A stretch of DNA of 64,000 bases from Gaiellasilicea sp963763755 (GTDB lineage Bacteria > Actinomycetota > Thermoleophilia > Gaiellales > Gaiellaceae). The notes below the pieces were generated by a model. It searched no databases. It had not been told where the DNA came from and worked only from the letters and a program-made list of their open reading frames with translations. The DNA lies in contig CAVXQE010000013.1 in NCBI GenBank assembly GCA_963763755.1, forward strand, positions 51,404-115,403, read 5' to 3'. Position numbers and translations under genes: made by a program. Shown piece after piece: positions 48,878 to 57,145 of the stretch. Numbering within the stretch: the first letter of the stretch is position 1; each line of letters begins with the position of its first letter.

Positions 48878-49561
48878 CTACGGCTTGACGGAAGCGATGT
48901 AGCCGCGCACATCGGCCGCGGGCTCCGAATACGCGTCGCCGAGGGCGGCTTCCATCGCAGCCATGTACTCCCTGGCCCAGTCCGGCAGGTCGTAGTCGAT
49001 CGCGTCCAGGAACTCGAGTGTCGCGGAGAGGCGGATATCCGCAATCGAGGGCGAGTCGCCGCCGATGAACGGCGTTTCGTCCAGGAAGAAGGTGCGAAAG
49101 ACGTCGAGCGGCTCTGCGAGCGCAGCTTCCGCGTCCTGTTGGGCAGTCGCCTTCATCTCGTCGTCAGCAGTCGACGTGCCGACCTCGCCCGGGTACTGGG
49201 GAAAGCCGAGCGCCGGGTAGGTGGCGCGCGTGAGCAGGGGATAGAAGGTGCCGATCAAGTAGAACATCGCGTTGTCGACCATCGCGCGCTGTCCCGGATC
49301 CGTCGGATAGAACTCCTCGAGGCCGTGCTTGTTGCAGAGGTACGCCATGATCGCGCAGCTCTCGCCAAGCGTCCCTCTCGGCAGCCCTTCCTCCTCGAGC
49401 ATCGGCGTCAGGTGGGCCGGGTACTTCTCGAGGAACTCCGGGCTCGTCGTCTGCCCCCACACGTCCTGCTCTTCGAAATCGAGCTTGGCGGCCCGCACGA
49501 AGATGCGGACGGTCAGGTTGTTGACGCTCGGCTTGAGGATGTTGAGCGTGATCGCTGCCAT
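48878..49561 (-). CDS. Glutathione S-transferase-like protein
   Basis: 227 residues, intact. N-terminal thioredoxin-like fold (NILKPSVNNLTVRIFVRAAK then PAHLTPMLEEEG and GESCAIMAYLCNKHG) and an all-helical C-terminal domain (TPFIGGDSPSIADIRLSATL carries the family's SIADI motif). GSTs are unusual in actinomycetes, which mostly use mycothiol, so the thiol partner is uncertain. It is in line with, and 17 bases after, the CoA ligase gene, suggesting one operon with the ligase and lyase-like gene, perhaps for isomerising or dehalogenating a pathway intermediate. Confidence 0.88.
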   Translation of the reverse strand: MAAITLNILKPSVNNLTVRIFVRAAKLDFEEQDVWGQTTSPEFLEKYPAHLTPMLEEEGLPRGTLGESCAIMAYLCNKHGLEEFYPTDPGQRAMVDNAMFYLIGTFYPLLTRATYPALGFPQYPGEVGTSTADDEMKATAQQDAEAALAEPLDVFRTFFLDETPFIGGDSPSIADIRLSATLEFLDAIDYDLPDWAREYMAAMEAALGDAYSEPAADVRGYIASVKP

Positions 49562-49577
49562 CTGAGCCTCCTGGTCT

Positions 49578-50879
49578 CTAGTGCTCTACGAGCTTCGCCT
49601 TGTATTCGCTGCGCCGCAGGCTTCCCCACGGCACCAGGTCGATGTCGGTCTGCACGACGAGTACGTTGCGCAATCTCTCACGGATCGCCTCGGCAAGCTC
49701 GGCGTCCGCGGTCTCGGTGCGCGCCAGCTCGACGCTGACCGGAAGCGGCGGCTCCTGCTTGGCGCCGGCCGCCTGCGGCTTCACGAGGATCTGGCCGCTG
49801 ACCCGCGGAGCGAAGGCGCTCACGACTTCCCGCACCGCCGAGGGGAAGACGTTGACGCCGCGGACGATGAGCATGTCGTCGGTTCGCCCGATGCAACGCA
49901 CGCGCGGGCCCGAGCGACCGCACGCGCAGTCGCCCAGCCGGACGTGAACATGGTCGCGGGTGCGGAATCGCAGCAGCGGCGCGGCACGGTGCCGAAGGTG
50001 TGTGAGCACGAGCTCGCCCGTGGCGCCGTCTTCGAGCGCGACAGCCGTGCCCGTCTCCGGCTCGATCAGCTCGGCATGGACGAAGCCGCGCGCGCCGAGG
50101 TGCATGCCGTCCTGCTGCTCGCACTCGCCCCAGAGCGACACGCCGATGTCGCCGATCCCCATCGCCTCGGTCACCTTCGCGCCCCAGCCCGCTTCGAGCT
50201 TGGCACGGAACACCGGCTCCCCACCGCCGGGCTCGCCTGCCACGAGCACCCGCGAGACACTCGAGCCCGGCAGATCGACGCCCAGATCGGCGGCCCGCTC
50301 GATCAGGTAGGCGGCATAGGACGGGGTGAGGATCGCCACCTCCGGCTTGAGCAGGTCGACGGCCATCAGCAGGCGGTCGGTATTGCCGGTGCCCAACGGG
50401 ATGTGGCAGAGGCCGATGCGGTCGAAGGCCTCGATCGCTGCGCCCGCGACGAACGGGCCGGCGTTGTACGAGGAGACGGCGCGTTGGCCCGCGGTGACGC
50501 CGGAGGCCGCGTAGCTTCGCGACGAGCCCGTCACCCAGTTGTCGAGATCGCCCGCCGTGAGCGGGATGTAGCTCGGCGTTCCGGTCGTGCCGCTCGTCGA
50601 GTAGATCCGGACGATCTCGGACGGCGTCGCACAGAGGTGCGCTCCGATCGGGTTGTCGGGGGTGCACGTGGCCTTGAGCTCGGGCTTCTCGGTCAGGGGC
50701 AGCTGCCCGATCTCCGCCAGGCCGCCCGCGGCTTCGGCCGACGCGATCCCGGCCGCCGTCAGCTTCTCGCGGTAGAAGTCCGAGCGTTCGAAGAGATAGC
50801 TGAGCTGAGCCCTGTAGGCCTCGTCGTCGAGCGCCAGCTGCTCAGGCCAGGGACGGCCCTCGACCTCGGGCGCAAGCAT
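49578..50879 (-). CDS. PaaK-like AMP-forming CoA ligase
   Basis: 433 residues, intact, ATG 50879. The phenylacetate-CoA-ligase architecture is clear: YLFERSDFYREKL, LPLTEKPELKATC, phosphate loop IYSTSGTTGTPSYIPLT, GDIGVSLWGECEQQDGMHLG, TGELVLTHLRHRAAPLLRFR, RTRDHVHV and VRCIGRTDDMLIVRGVNVFP. The C-terminal domain is present. Aromatic or other carboxylic acids are the usual substrates. Its ATG overlaps the stop of the citryl-CoA-lyase-like gene by one base (TGATG), so the two are tightly coupled and probably act in sequence. Confidence 0.9.
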   Translation of the reverse strand: MLAPEVEGRPWPEQLALDDEAYRAQLSYLFERSDFYREKLTAAGIASAEAAGGLAEIGQLPLTEKPELKATCTPDNPIGAHLCATPSEIVRIYSTSGTTGTPSYIPLTAGDLDNWVTGSSRSYAASGVTAGQRAVSSYNAGPFVAGAAIEAFDRIGLCHIPLGTGNTDRLLMAVDLLKPEVAILTPSYAAYLIERAADLGVDLPGSSVSRVLVAGEPGGGEPVFRAKLEAGWGAKVTEAMGIGDIGVSLWGECEQQDGMHLGARGFVHAELIEPETGTAVALEDGATGELVLTHLRHRAAPLLRFRTRDHVHVRLGDCACGRSGPRVRCIGRTDDMLIVRGVNVFPSAVREVVSAFAPRVSGQILVKPQAAGAKQEPPLPVSVELARTETADAELAEAIRERLRNVLVVQTDIDLVPWGSLRRSEYKAKLVEH

Positions 50880-51644
50880 CACTCGGGCGCTCTCTCGTAG
50901 TCGATCGCCTCCTCGGCCTTCCCGGCCATCAGGAAGCCGAGCGGCTGCTGTTGCTCCTCGGCCAGATGCGCGAGGAGGCCGGCCGTGCGCGCGAGCAGCG
51001 GAACGGCCTTCACCGACGAGGCCGGGAAGCCGAGATCGAGCATCACCGCCGCGATCGGCATGGCGACGTTCATCGCCAGCGGCTTGCCCCACACCTCGTG
51101 AACGGCTGCGCGGAACGCGCGCGAGAGCGCGACGTTCTGGCCGGCGACCCCACGTTCGTCCGCCAGTTCGAGAATCCGCTCGGCGCGCGGGTCGACCGGC
51201 TTGTGAACCGGATGCCCAAAGCCCGGGACCTTCCCGCCGGCCGCGTGAATCTCCTCGACGATCTCTCGCGGCGTGCGACCGGAGGCCTGCGCATCCTCGA
51301 GCAGGCGCGCGCAGAGCTCGGACGTGCCGAGGATGACCGGGCCGGCGCCGAGGATCCCCGCCGCGAGGGCGCCCTGCAGCGAGCCGGGGTCGGCGGCGAG
51401 CGTCATCCGCGCGGCGACGTTGGTCGGCATCATCCCGTGCTCGGCGATGCTGACCAGCAGCAGATCGAGGAAGTAGCGCTGGTCCTCGGTCGGCTCACTG
51501 CCGGTGAGCAGCAGGTGGAAGTACTCGGTGAAGCTCAGCCTGCCCATCAGGTCGCCGCAGAGATCGCGTCCCCGCACTTCGACCCTGTCGGAATAGGCCT
51601 GGGAGATGTTGGCTCACTGGGGCCCCGGCCTTACCGATCTGCAC
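50879..51644 (-). CDS. Citryl-CoA-lyase/citrate-synthase-like protein (apparent +1 frameshift near the N-terminus)
   Basis: About 254 residues after skipping one base near 51611. Without the skip the first 20 residues are lost. Restored, it begins QIGKAGAPVSNISQAYSD and continues VRGRDLCGDLMGRLSFTEYF, then GALAAGILGAGPVILGTSEL, GGKVPGFGHPVHKPVDPRAE (catalytic His in GFGHPVHK), EVWGKPLAMNVAMPIAAVML. This is the short citrate-synthase-like fold of citryl-CoA lyase, without the large N-terminal domain of citrate synthase. Retro-aldol cleavage of a CoA thioester made by the coupled ligase is the natural guess. GTG 51644 is used; ATG 51662 is possible. Confidence 0.75.
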
Positions 51645-51780
51645 TCCGGCGACGCTACGCATACCGCCCCCGACCGTCAAGGGCTGTCGCGTTCGGAGGG
51701 AAGATCGAGCCCCTCTCGCCCGTCTGGGAGTCAAAAGACAGCGGGCCTGCGGCCCCGCTCTCCCAACAGGAGGTCGTTTC

Positions 51781-52044
51781 ATGAGCGAACAGGCTGCAGT
51801 TGCCAGCGCTCCGAGGAGGGGCGCGACTCGAAGGGTCGTCTCCAGCCACCCCAACGCTTCGGTGGCTTTCGGCTCGGGCGCTGGACTTGGCCCCTTGGTC
51901 ATCTGGGTGGTCGGGTGGAGTGGAGCGTCAGTACCGCCCGAGGCCGCCGCCGCGATCGGGGGGCTCCTCGCGGCCTGCTTCCTGCTGATCGGGAAGCGCG
52001 GCATCAAGGGCGCGGTCCTGGGAATCTGGGAAGGCGAGGGGTAA
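51781..52044 (+). CDS. Small membrane protein, holin-like, function unknown
   Basis: 87 residues. AGGAGG lies eight bases before the ATG. A basic N-terminus is followed by two hydrophobic helices (ASVAFGSGAGLGPLVIWVVG and AAAAIGGLLAACFLLIGKRG) and a short polar tail. The layout resembles small two-helix holin-like proteins seen as orphans in actinobacterial genomes; no endolysin or phage gene is nearby, so lysis is not claimed. The 40 bases before the ribosome-binding site fold into a hairpin (AGCGGGCC/GGCCCCGCT, extended by GGGAG/CTCCC), either a terminator for upstream plus-strand transcription or a leader structure. Confidence 0.6.
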   Translation: MSEQAAVASAPRRGATRRVVSSHPNASVAFGSGAGLGPLVIWVVGWSGASVPPEAAAAIGGLLAACFLLIGKRGIKGAVLGIWEGEG

Positions 52045-52158
52045 CCCGAGGTCGCGGCGTCGGGTTGGAACACGCCTGCGCACGCCGGTCGAGAAACGGG
52101 CCGGCGCCGGGCGGGAAACCGACGCCGACCTGTGCGTGTAACAATACAAGGACTGGCT

Positions 52159-52186
52159 GATGTTTCAAAACATCACGACCGTGATG
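52159..52186. promoter_or_regulatory. Two overlapping dyads, candidate TetR/QsdR operator
   Basis: GATGTTTCAAAACATC (52159-52174; seven-base arms around CA) and CATCACGACCGTGATG (52171-52186; six-base arms) overlap by four bases, ending ten bases before the TetR ATG. Perfect dyads of this size next to a TetR gene are usually its own operator. Two adjoining sites suggest binding of two dimers. The area upstream (52045-52150) holds no other feature. Confidence 0.6.
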
Positions 52187-52196
52187 TACCAAAACC

Positions 52197-52782
52197 ATGA
52201 CCTCGACCGAGACACCACGTACACGCGGCCGCCCGCCCGCAGCGAGCCGCGCGGATGTCCTCACGGCCGCGATGTACCGCTTCCTGCGCGGCCGGCGCAT
52301 CGACGTGCGCGAGATCGCCGCGGAGCTCGGGCTCGGACGCACGACGATCTACCGCTGGTTCGGGTCACGCGAGGGTCTGATCGGTGAGGTGCTCGCGGAC
52401 GCGGGCGAGCCGCTGCTCAACGAGGCGCGCGCCGAGGCGGAGGGACAGGGCGGGCTCGCGCTCCTCGACACGTTCGACCGGCTCAACCGGAAGCTCGTCG
52501 ACGCTCCGGCGCTGCTCCGCTTCGTCGAGCAGGAGCGCGATGCGGCACTCCGCATCCTCACGATGGACGGCGTCCCCCAGCGCCGCATGGTCGGCAACAT
52601 CACGCGCCTGATCGAGACCGAGGTGCGACCGGGGAGCCTACGAGCCGCCGGTCGAGCCGGCGACACTCGCCTACGCGATCGTGAAGCTCGCGGAGGCGTT
52701 CCTGTTCAACGACGCCGCTGCGGGGATGCGCGGCGACGTCGACCGGCTGAGGGACGTCGAAGCCGCCTTGCTCGGGGTCTAG
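52197..52782 (+). CDS. TetR-family regulator, QsdR-like (apparent +1 frameshift)
   Basis: 194 residues after skipping one base near 52635. N-terminal HTH: ADVLTAAMYRFLRGRRIDVR then EIAAELGLGRTTIYRWFGSR. The C-terminal part (FVEQERDAALRILTMDGVPQ, ITRLIETEV and, after the shift, AYEPPVEPATLAYAIVKLAE AFLFND) matches the QsdR-type TetR C-terminal domain. QsdR regulates a lactonase in Rhodococcus, but the ligand here is unknown. Its stop overlaps that of the convergent sugar-ABC ATPase gene in CTAG. Confidence 0.82.
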
Positions 52783-53964
52783 GAAGCGACGAGGCTCGAG
52801 CGCGACGCGTCGGCAAGCGCCAGACCCGTGGCGGGATCGAAGAGGTGCAGCCGACGGGGATCGACCGCCAGCTCGACCTCCGAGCCGACAGCGAGTGCGT
52901 GGCGCGCGTCGAGCACCGCGGTGAAGACGGCGCGGTCGTCCGCGAACAGCTTGCCGGCGTCGTCACCTTCATCGGATGCGGCACGGACGGCCTCCGCCGT
53001 GACCCGCGGTGCGTCGAGCGTGAAGATCACATGGCGCTCTGATCCCAGATCCTCGACGACGTCTGGCTGGACGCGCACCCGCGGCAGCTCCGGGTCGGCC
53101 GTCGAGCCGTGCTCGAAGTCGGTCGGCCGGATGCCGAGGATCAGACGCCCCTGGAACCCCGCCGCCGGCGACGACTCCGGCAGCTCGAAGCTGAAGTTCG
53201 CAAACGAGACGCGCCGGTTCGCGACGTCCGCGTCGATCAGGTTCATCGACGGCGACCCGATGAACGCGGCGACGAAGAGGTTCACCGGCTGGTGGAAGAG
53301 GTTCTGCGGCGTGTCGACCTGCTGGAGCAGCCCGTCCCGGAGCACGGCGACCCGCTGCCCGAGGGTCATCGCCTCGACCTGGTCATGGGTCACGTACACG
53401 GTCGTGACGCCGAAGCCGCTCGTGCAGCTTCGCCAGCTCCGCGCGCATCGACACGCGCAGCTTCGCGTCGAGGTTGGAGAGCGGCTCGTCCATCAGGAAC
53501 GCCTTCGGCTCGCGCACGATCGCCCGGCCCATCGCGACTCGTTGCCGCTGGCCGCCCGAGAGCGCCGACGGCTTGCGGTCGAGCAGCTCTTCGAGCCCGA
53601 GCGTCTTCGCGACCTCGTCGACGCGCCGGCGCCACTCCGCCTTCGGCAGCTTCTTCAGCTTGAGCCCGTAGGCGAGGTTCTGCTTGACCGTCATGTGCGG
53701 GTAGAGGGCGTAGTTCTGGAAGATCATTGCGATGTCCCGCTCCTGCGGCGAGCGGTCAGTGACGTCGACGCCACCGATCGAGATGTCGCCGATCGTGACG
53801 TCCTCGAGCCCGGCGATCATGCGCAGCAGAGTGGACTTTCCGCAGCCGGACGGGCCGACGAGGACGCAGAACTCTCCTTCTGCGATCTCGAGCGAGAGCG
53901 CGTCGACTGCCTTGACGCCGTTGGGATAGACCTTCGTGACCTCGTCGAGTGAGATGCCGCTCAT
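52779..53964 (-). CDS. CUT1-type sugar ABC transporter ATPase, MalK/MsmX/UgpC family (apparent +1 frameshift)
   Basis: 394 residues after skipping one base near 53413. Walker A GPSGCGKST (residues 37-45), Q-loop MIFQNYALYPHM, signature LSGGQRQRVA (from residue 135), Walker B AFLMDEPLSNLDAKLR and switch His YVTHDQVEAMTLG. The C-terminal TOBE/OB region (LGIRPTDF, GSEVELAVDPRRLHLFDPAT) is complete. The shift lies between AKLHERL and GVTTVYVTHD. It ends the importer operon, overlapping the alpha-galactosidase stop, and drives uptake of the galactosides the operon degrades. Confidence 0.88.
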
Positions 53965-55283
53965 GCGACCCCAACCCTCTGCTCAACGCCGCTGCCGCGC
54001 AAGCCTGCGGGGATCAGGTCACCGTGCGCCAGTGTCAGCTCGTCGCAGAGCGCGTCCACCTCGTCGAGCGTCAGCGTCGCTGACGTGTTCGGGTCGAGCA
54101 GCGCGGCGATCCGGACGTAGTCGGGGCGCTCCTCGAGCACCGCGCGGACGGTCAACTCGACGACGTTCGCGTAGGTGCGGTTCAGCGCCGCCAGCTGCGG
54201 CGGGTAGTCGAGCACCTGCGTGGGCCGAAGCCCGTTCTGCTCCACGACGCACGGCACCTCGACGCATGTCCCCGTCGGCAGCTCGGGGATCAGCCCCGTG
54301 TTCGGCACGTTCCCGTAGACCACGCTCGGCTCGCCGGTGACCATCGAGTTGACGATCGTGGCGGCGTACTCGCTCGAGCGCTCGAGCGGCATCGACTCGC
54401 CGGCGGCCAGCGCCTCCTTGACCCGTTCGAACTCGATCAGGTTGTCCTCGCAGCGCGTGATGTACTCATTGACGGGGACGCGGTACCGCTCGAGCTGGTC
54501 GTCGTGGCGCATCAGCCACGGCACGTACTCCGCCGCGTGCTCGCTGGACTCGGTCTGGAAGTAGCCGAAGCGACGGTAGAGCGCGACGCGGACGCGGCGC
54601 TGCAGCTCGGGATCGGCGGCGATCCGCTCGTCGAGGCGGGGATACAGCGACTCGCCGTCGTACTCGAAGCGCAGCAGAAACGCCTGGTGGTTGATCCCCG
54701 CCGAGAGGAACGTGACCTCCTCCTGCGGGACGCCGACGAGCTCCGAGAGATCGCGGACGGTCGCCTGCACCGAGTGGCAGAGCCCGACCACCTGCTTCGT
54801 CGGCGTGCCCTGGTAGACGAGCTGGCAGAGCATCGCCATCGGGTTCGTGTAGTTCAGGAGCCACGCCCGCGGGCAGAGCTCGGCCATCTCGTTGCCGACC
54901 GCGAGCATGTGCGGAGCCGTGCGTAGCATCCGGAAGATGCCGCCGACGCCGAGCGTGTCGGCGATCGACTGCCGCAGCCCGTAGCGCGCCGGGATCTCGA
55001 AGTCGCGCAGCGTCGCCTCGTGGCCGCCGATCTGGACCATGTTGAGCACGAAGTCGGCGCCGTCGATCGCGGCTCGCCGGTCGAGGTGCGTCGTGATCGT
55101 CGGGCTCGCGCCCCGGGCAGCCGCGACATACCGCGCCATGCTCTCAGCGGTCTCGAGCCGATCCAGGTCGATGTCGTGAAGCGCTATCTGCACCTCGTGC
55201 AGGGCCGGGAAGTCGAGGATGTCCCCGAGCAGGTTCTTCGTGAAGACGACGCTGCCCGCTCCGATGAAGGCGATCCGTGTCAT
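53961..55283 (-). CDS. melA: GH4 alpha-galactosidase (MelA-like)
   Basis: 440 residues, intact. NAD- and Mn(II)-dependent glycosidase. NAD-binding TRIAFIGAGSVVFTKNLLGD, NYTNPM at residues 144-149, metal ligands Cys169-His170 in VVGLCHSVQ and His199 in INHQAF, plus NMVQIGGHE and DTLGVGGIFR. The CHSVQ motif favours alpha-galactosidase (melibiase) over 6-phospho-glucosidase (which carries CN in this place). With a CUT1 importer and galT/lacZ nearby, melibiose, raffinose or stachyose is the likely substrate. It overlaps the permease gene by four bases (ATGA). Confidence 0.9.
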   Translation of the reverse strand: MTRIAFIGAGSVVFTKNLLGDILDFPALHEVQIALHDIDLDRLETAESMARYVAAARGASPTITTHLDRRAAIDGADFVLNMVQIGGHEATLRDFEIPARYGLRQSIADTLGVGGIFRMLRTAPHMLAVGNEMAELCPRAWLLNYTNPMAMLCQLVYQGTPTKQVVGLCHSVQATVRDLSELVGVPQEEVTFLSAGINHQAFLLRFEYDGESLYPRLDERIAADPELQRRVRVALYRRFGYFQTESSEHAAEYVPWLMRHDDQLERYRVPVNEYITRCEDNLIEFERVKEALAAGESMPLERSSEYAATIVNSMVTGEPSVVYGNVPNTGLIPELPTGTCVEVPCVVEQNGLRPTQVLDYPPQLAALNRTYANVVELTVRAVLEERPDYVRIAALLDPNTSATLTLDEVDALCDELTLAHGDLIPAGLRGSGVEQRVGVA

Positions 55284-56185
55284 CCCTTGTTCGCTCCGAG
55301 CGTGAGCCCGTTGACGAAGTACTTCTGGAGGACGACGAACACCAGGAGCGTCGGGAGCGCGGTCATCAGAGCCCCTGCTGCGAGCAGGTTGTTGTCCGTG
55401 AAGAACTCGCCCTGGAGGTTGTTGAGCGCCGCTGTGATCGGGAGCTTGCTGCCGGTCGAGACCAGGATCAGGGGCCAGAGGAACTCGTTGTAGATGAAGG
55501 TGAACTCGAGCGTCGCCAGCGCCGCGAGCGCCGGCAGGCTGAGCGGCAGGATGATCTGAAAGTACTGCCGCACGACGCCTGCCCCGTCCACCCGGGCCGC
55601 CTCGCTGAGAGACTTCGGAATCGTCTTCATGTAGTTGGCGAGCACGAAGGTGCAGAACCCCGTCTGGAACGCCACGTTGATCGCAATCAGCCCGACGTAC
55701 GAGTCGTAGAAGACACCGCTGTCCGAGAGCCAGTACGGGAGGGGCAGCCAGAGGTAGATGCGATACAGCGGCTGCAGAACCACCTGCTGAGGGAGAAGAT
55801 TCGCCGCCATGAAGAAGATGAGCAGGGGCACGGTGAACCAGTAGCTGAAGCGGGAAACGACGAACGCGACCGCAGACGAGAACAGAAGGATCAGGAAGAT
55901 CGACGGGATCGCGACAATCATCGTGTTCCAGAAGTAGTGGGCCATGTGCGACTGCGTGTAGGCGTTCGTGAAGTTGTCGAAGTTGAAATGCTTCGGCCAC
56001 GACACGTAGCCGTCGGCGGACGTGTCTCCGTACGGCCGCATAGCGGTGAAGATCGCCCACAGGATTGGTGACAGCCAGAGCAGGACCGTCAGGATCAGGA
56101 ACGCGTGGAGGGCAATCCGCCGCAGGCCCACGCGCTGCCGATTCGGCCGCCGCACCGGTCCCGCACCGACCGTCGTCGTGCTCAT
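55280..56185 (-). CDS. CUT1-type sugar ABC transporter permease (MalG-like)
   Basis: 301 residues, intact. Six predicted helices, starting with LHAFLILTVLLWLSPILWAI. The EAA loop contacting the ATPase reads SLSEAARVDGAGVVRQYFQI, followed by ILPLSLPALAALATLEF. The conserved C-terminus (LVVFVVLQKYFVNGLTLGAN) matches MalG/UgpE. It overlaps the MalF-like gene upstream and melA downstream by four bases each. Part of the galactoside importer. Confidence 0.93.
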   Translation of the reverse strand: MSTTTVGAGPVRRPNRQRVGLRRIALHAFLILTVLLWLSPILWAIFTAMRPYGDTSADGYVSWPKHFNFDNFTNAYTQSHMAHYFWNTMIVAIPSIFLILLFSSAVAFVVSRFSYWFTVPLLIFFMAANLLPQQVVLQPLYRIYLWLPLPYWLSDSGVFYDSYVGLIAINVAFQTGFCTFVLANYMKTIPKSLSEAARVDGAGVVRQYFQIILPLSLPALAALATLEFTFIYNEFLWPLILVSTGSKLPITAALNNLQGEFFTDNNLLAAGALMTALPTLLVFVVLQKYFVNGLTLGANKG

Positions 56186-57126
56186 GCTTCCACCTCCTGG
56201 AAGCTGTTCCAGACGAAGATCACGATCGGGACGATCGAGATCGTGAGCAGCACGACCGCGATCGCCGAGCCGTAGCCGATCCGGCTCGCCTCGCCGACGA
56301 TGTTGTCGGTGATCAACACGGAGAGGAGCTCGAGGCCGTTTCGCCCCCGGTTGATGATGTAGACGATGTCGAAAGCTCGCAGCGCTTCGATCACCGTGAT
56401 CACGACGAGGACGATGTTGATCGGCTTCAACGCGGGGAGGACGACGGTGAAGAACGCCTTCAGCTCACTCGCGCCGTCGATCGCCGCTGCCTCGCGGAGC
56501 GACGGGTCGAGCGCTTTCAAACCCGCCAGGTAGAGGATCATGACGTAGCTCGCGTGCCGCCAGCAGGCGAAGGGGAGCACCGCCCAGAGACTGACGCTCG
56601 GATTCCCCAGCCAGTCGATCACGTGCCCGTGCCGCGGATCGGCAAAGAGGCTGCTGACAAGGCCCTGCTGGGGTGACAGGACCAACTGGGTGATGAGACC
56701 GATGATCGCGGGCGCGATCACGACCGGGATGTAGAAGATGCTCTGGTAGAACCGCGAGCCGCGGATCCGCTTGTCGAGCTGGTAGGCGAGCAGCATCCCG
56801 AACGGCGTCCCGATGAACGCGAGCGCGCCGAGCCAGTAGAGGTTGTGCCTGAACGCCGGCCAGAACGGCGGATAGATGGTCGCAATCTGACGGTAGTTCG
56901 TCGTGCCGGTCCAGTGAATCGTCTGCAGGCCGCCGATCCCGTCCCAGTCCGTGAACGAAAGCCCGATCGACGAGATCGTCGGGAACCAGATCAACCCGCC
57001 CGTGACGATCACCGGGATTCCGACCATGACCGCGATCGCTACACGATCCCTGGTCGAGAGGCGGACGGCGCGCTTCCGCTTGCGCGCGCCGTCCCCTCTC
57101 ACGCTCGTTGCGATGTCGGTCGCCAT
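56182..57126 (-). CDS. CUT1-type sugar ABC transporter permease (MalF-like)
   Basis: 314 residues, intact. A basic N-terminus is followed by the first helix VAIAVMVGIPVIVTGGLIWF. The EAA loop is PSLREAAAIDGASELKAFFT then VVLPALKPI. Further helices are LGALAFIGTPFGMLLAYQL and SAIAVVLLTISIVPIVIFVW. Pairs with the MalG-like protein to form the channel. It lies 19 bases after the binding-protein gene. Confidence 0.93.
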   Translation of the reverse strand: MATDIATSVRGDGARKRKRAVRLSTRDRVAIAVMVGIPVIVTGGLIWFPTISSIGLSFTDWDGIGGLQTIHWTGTTNYRQIATIYPPFWPAFRHNLYWLGALAFIGTPFGMLLAYQLDKRIRGSRFYQSIFYIPVVIAPAIIGLITQLVLSPQQGLVSSLFADPRHGHVIDWLGNPSVSLWAVLPFACWRHASYVMILYLAGLKALDPSLREAAAIDGASELKAFFTVVLPALKPINIVLVVITVIEALRAFDIVYIINRGRNGLELLSVLITDNIVGEASRIGYGSAIAVVLLTISIVPIVIFVWNSFQEVEA

Positions 57127-57145
57127 CGCGCCGATGCAGGCTAGC

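Noticed and set aside
51781..52044. Phage holin as evidence of a prophage
   Set aside because: No lysin, capsid, tail or integrase gene lies nearby; two-helix proteins of this kind occur as chromosomal orphans.
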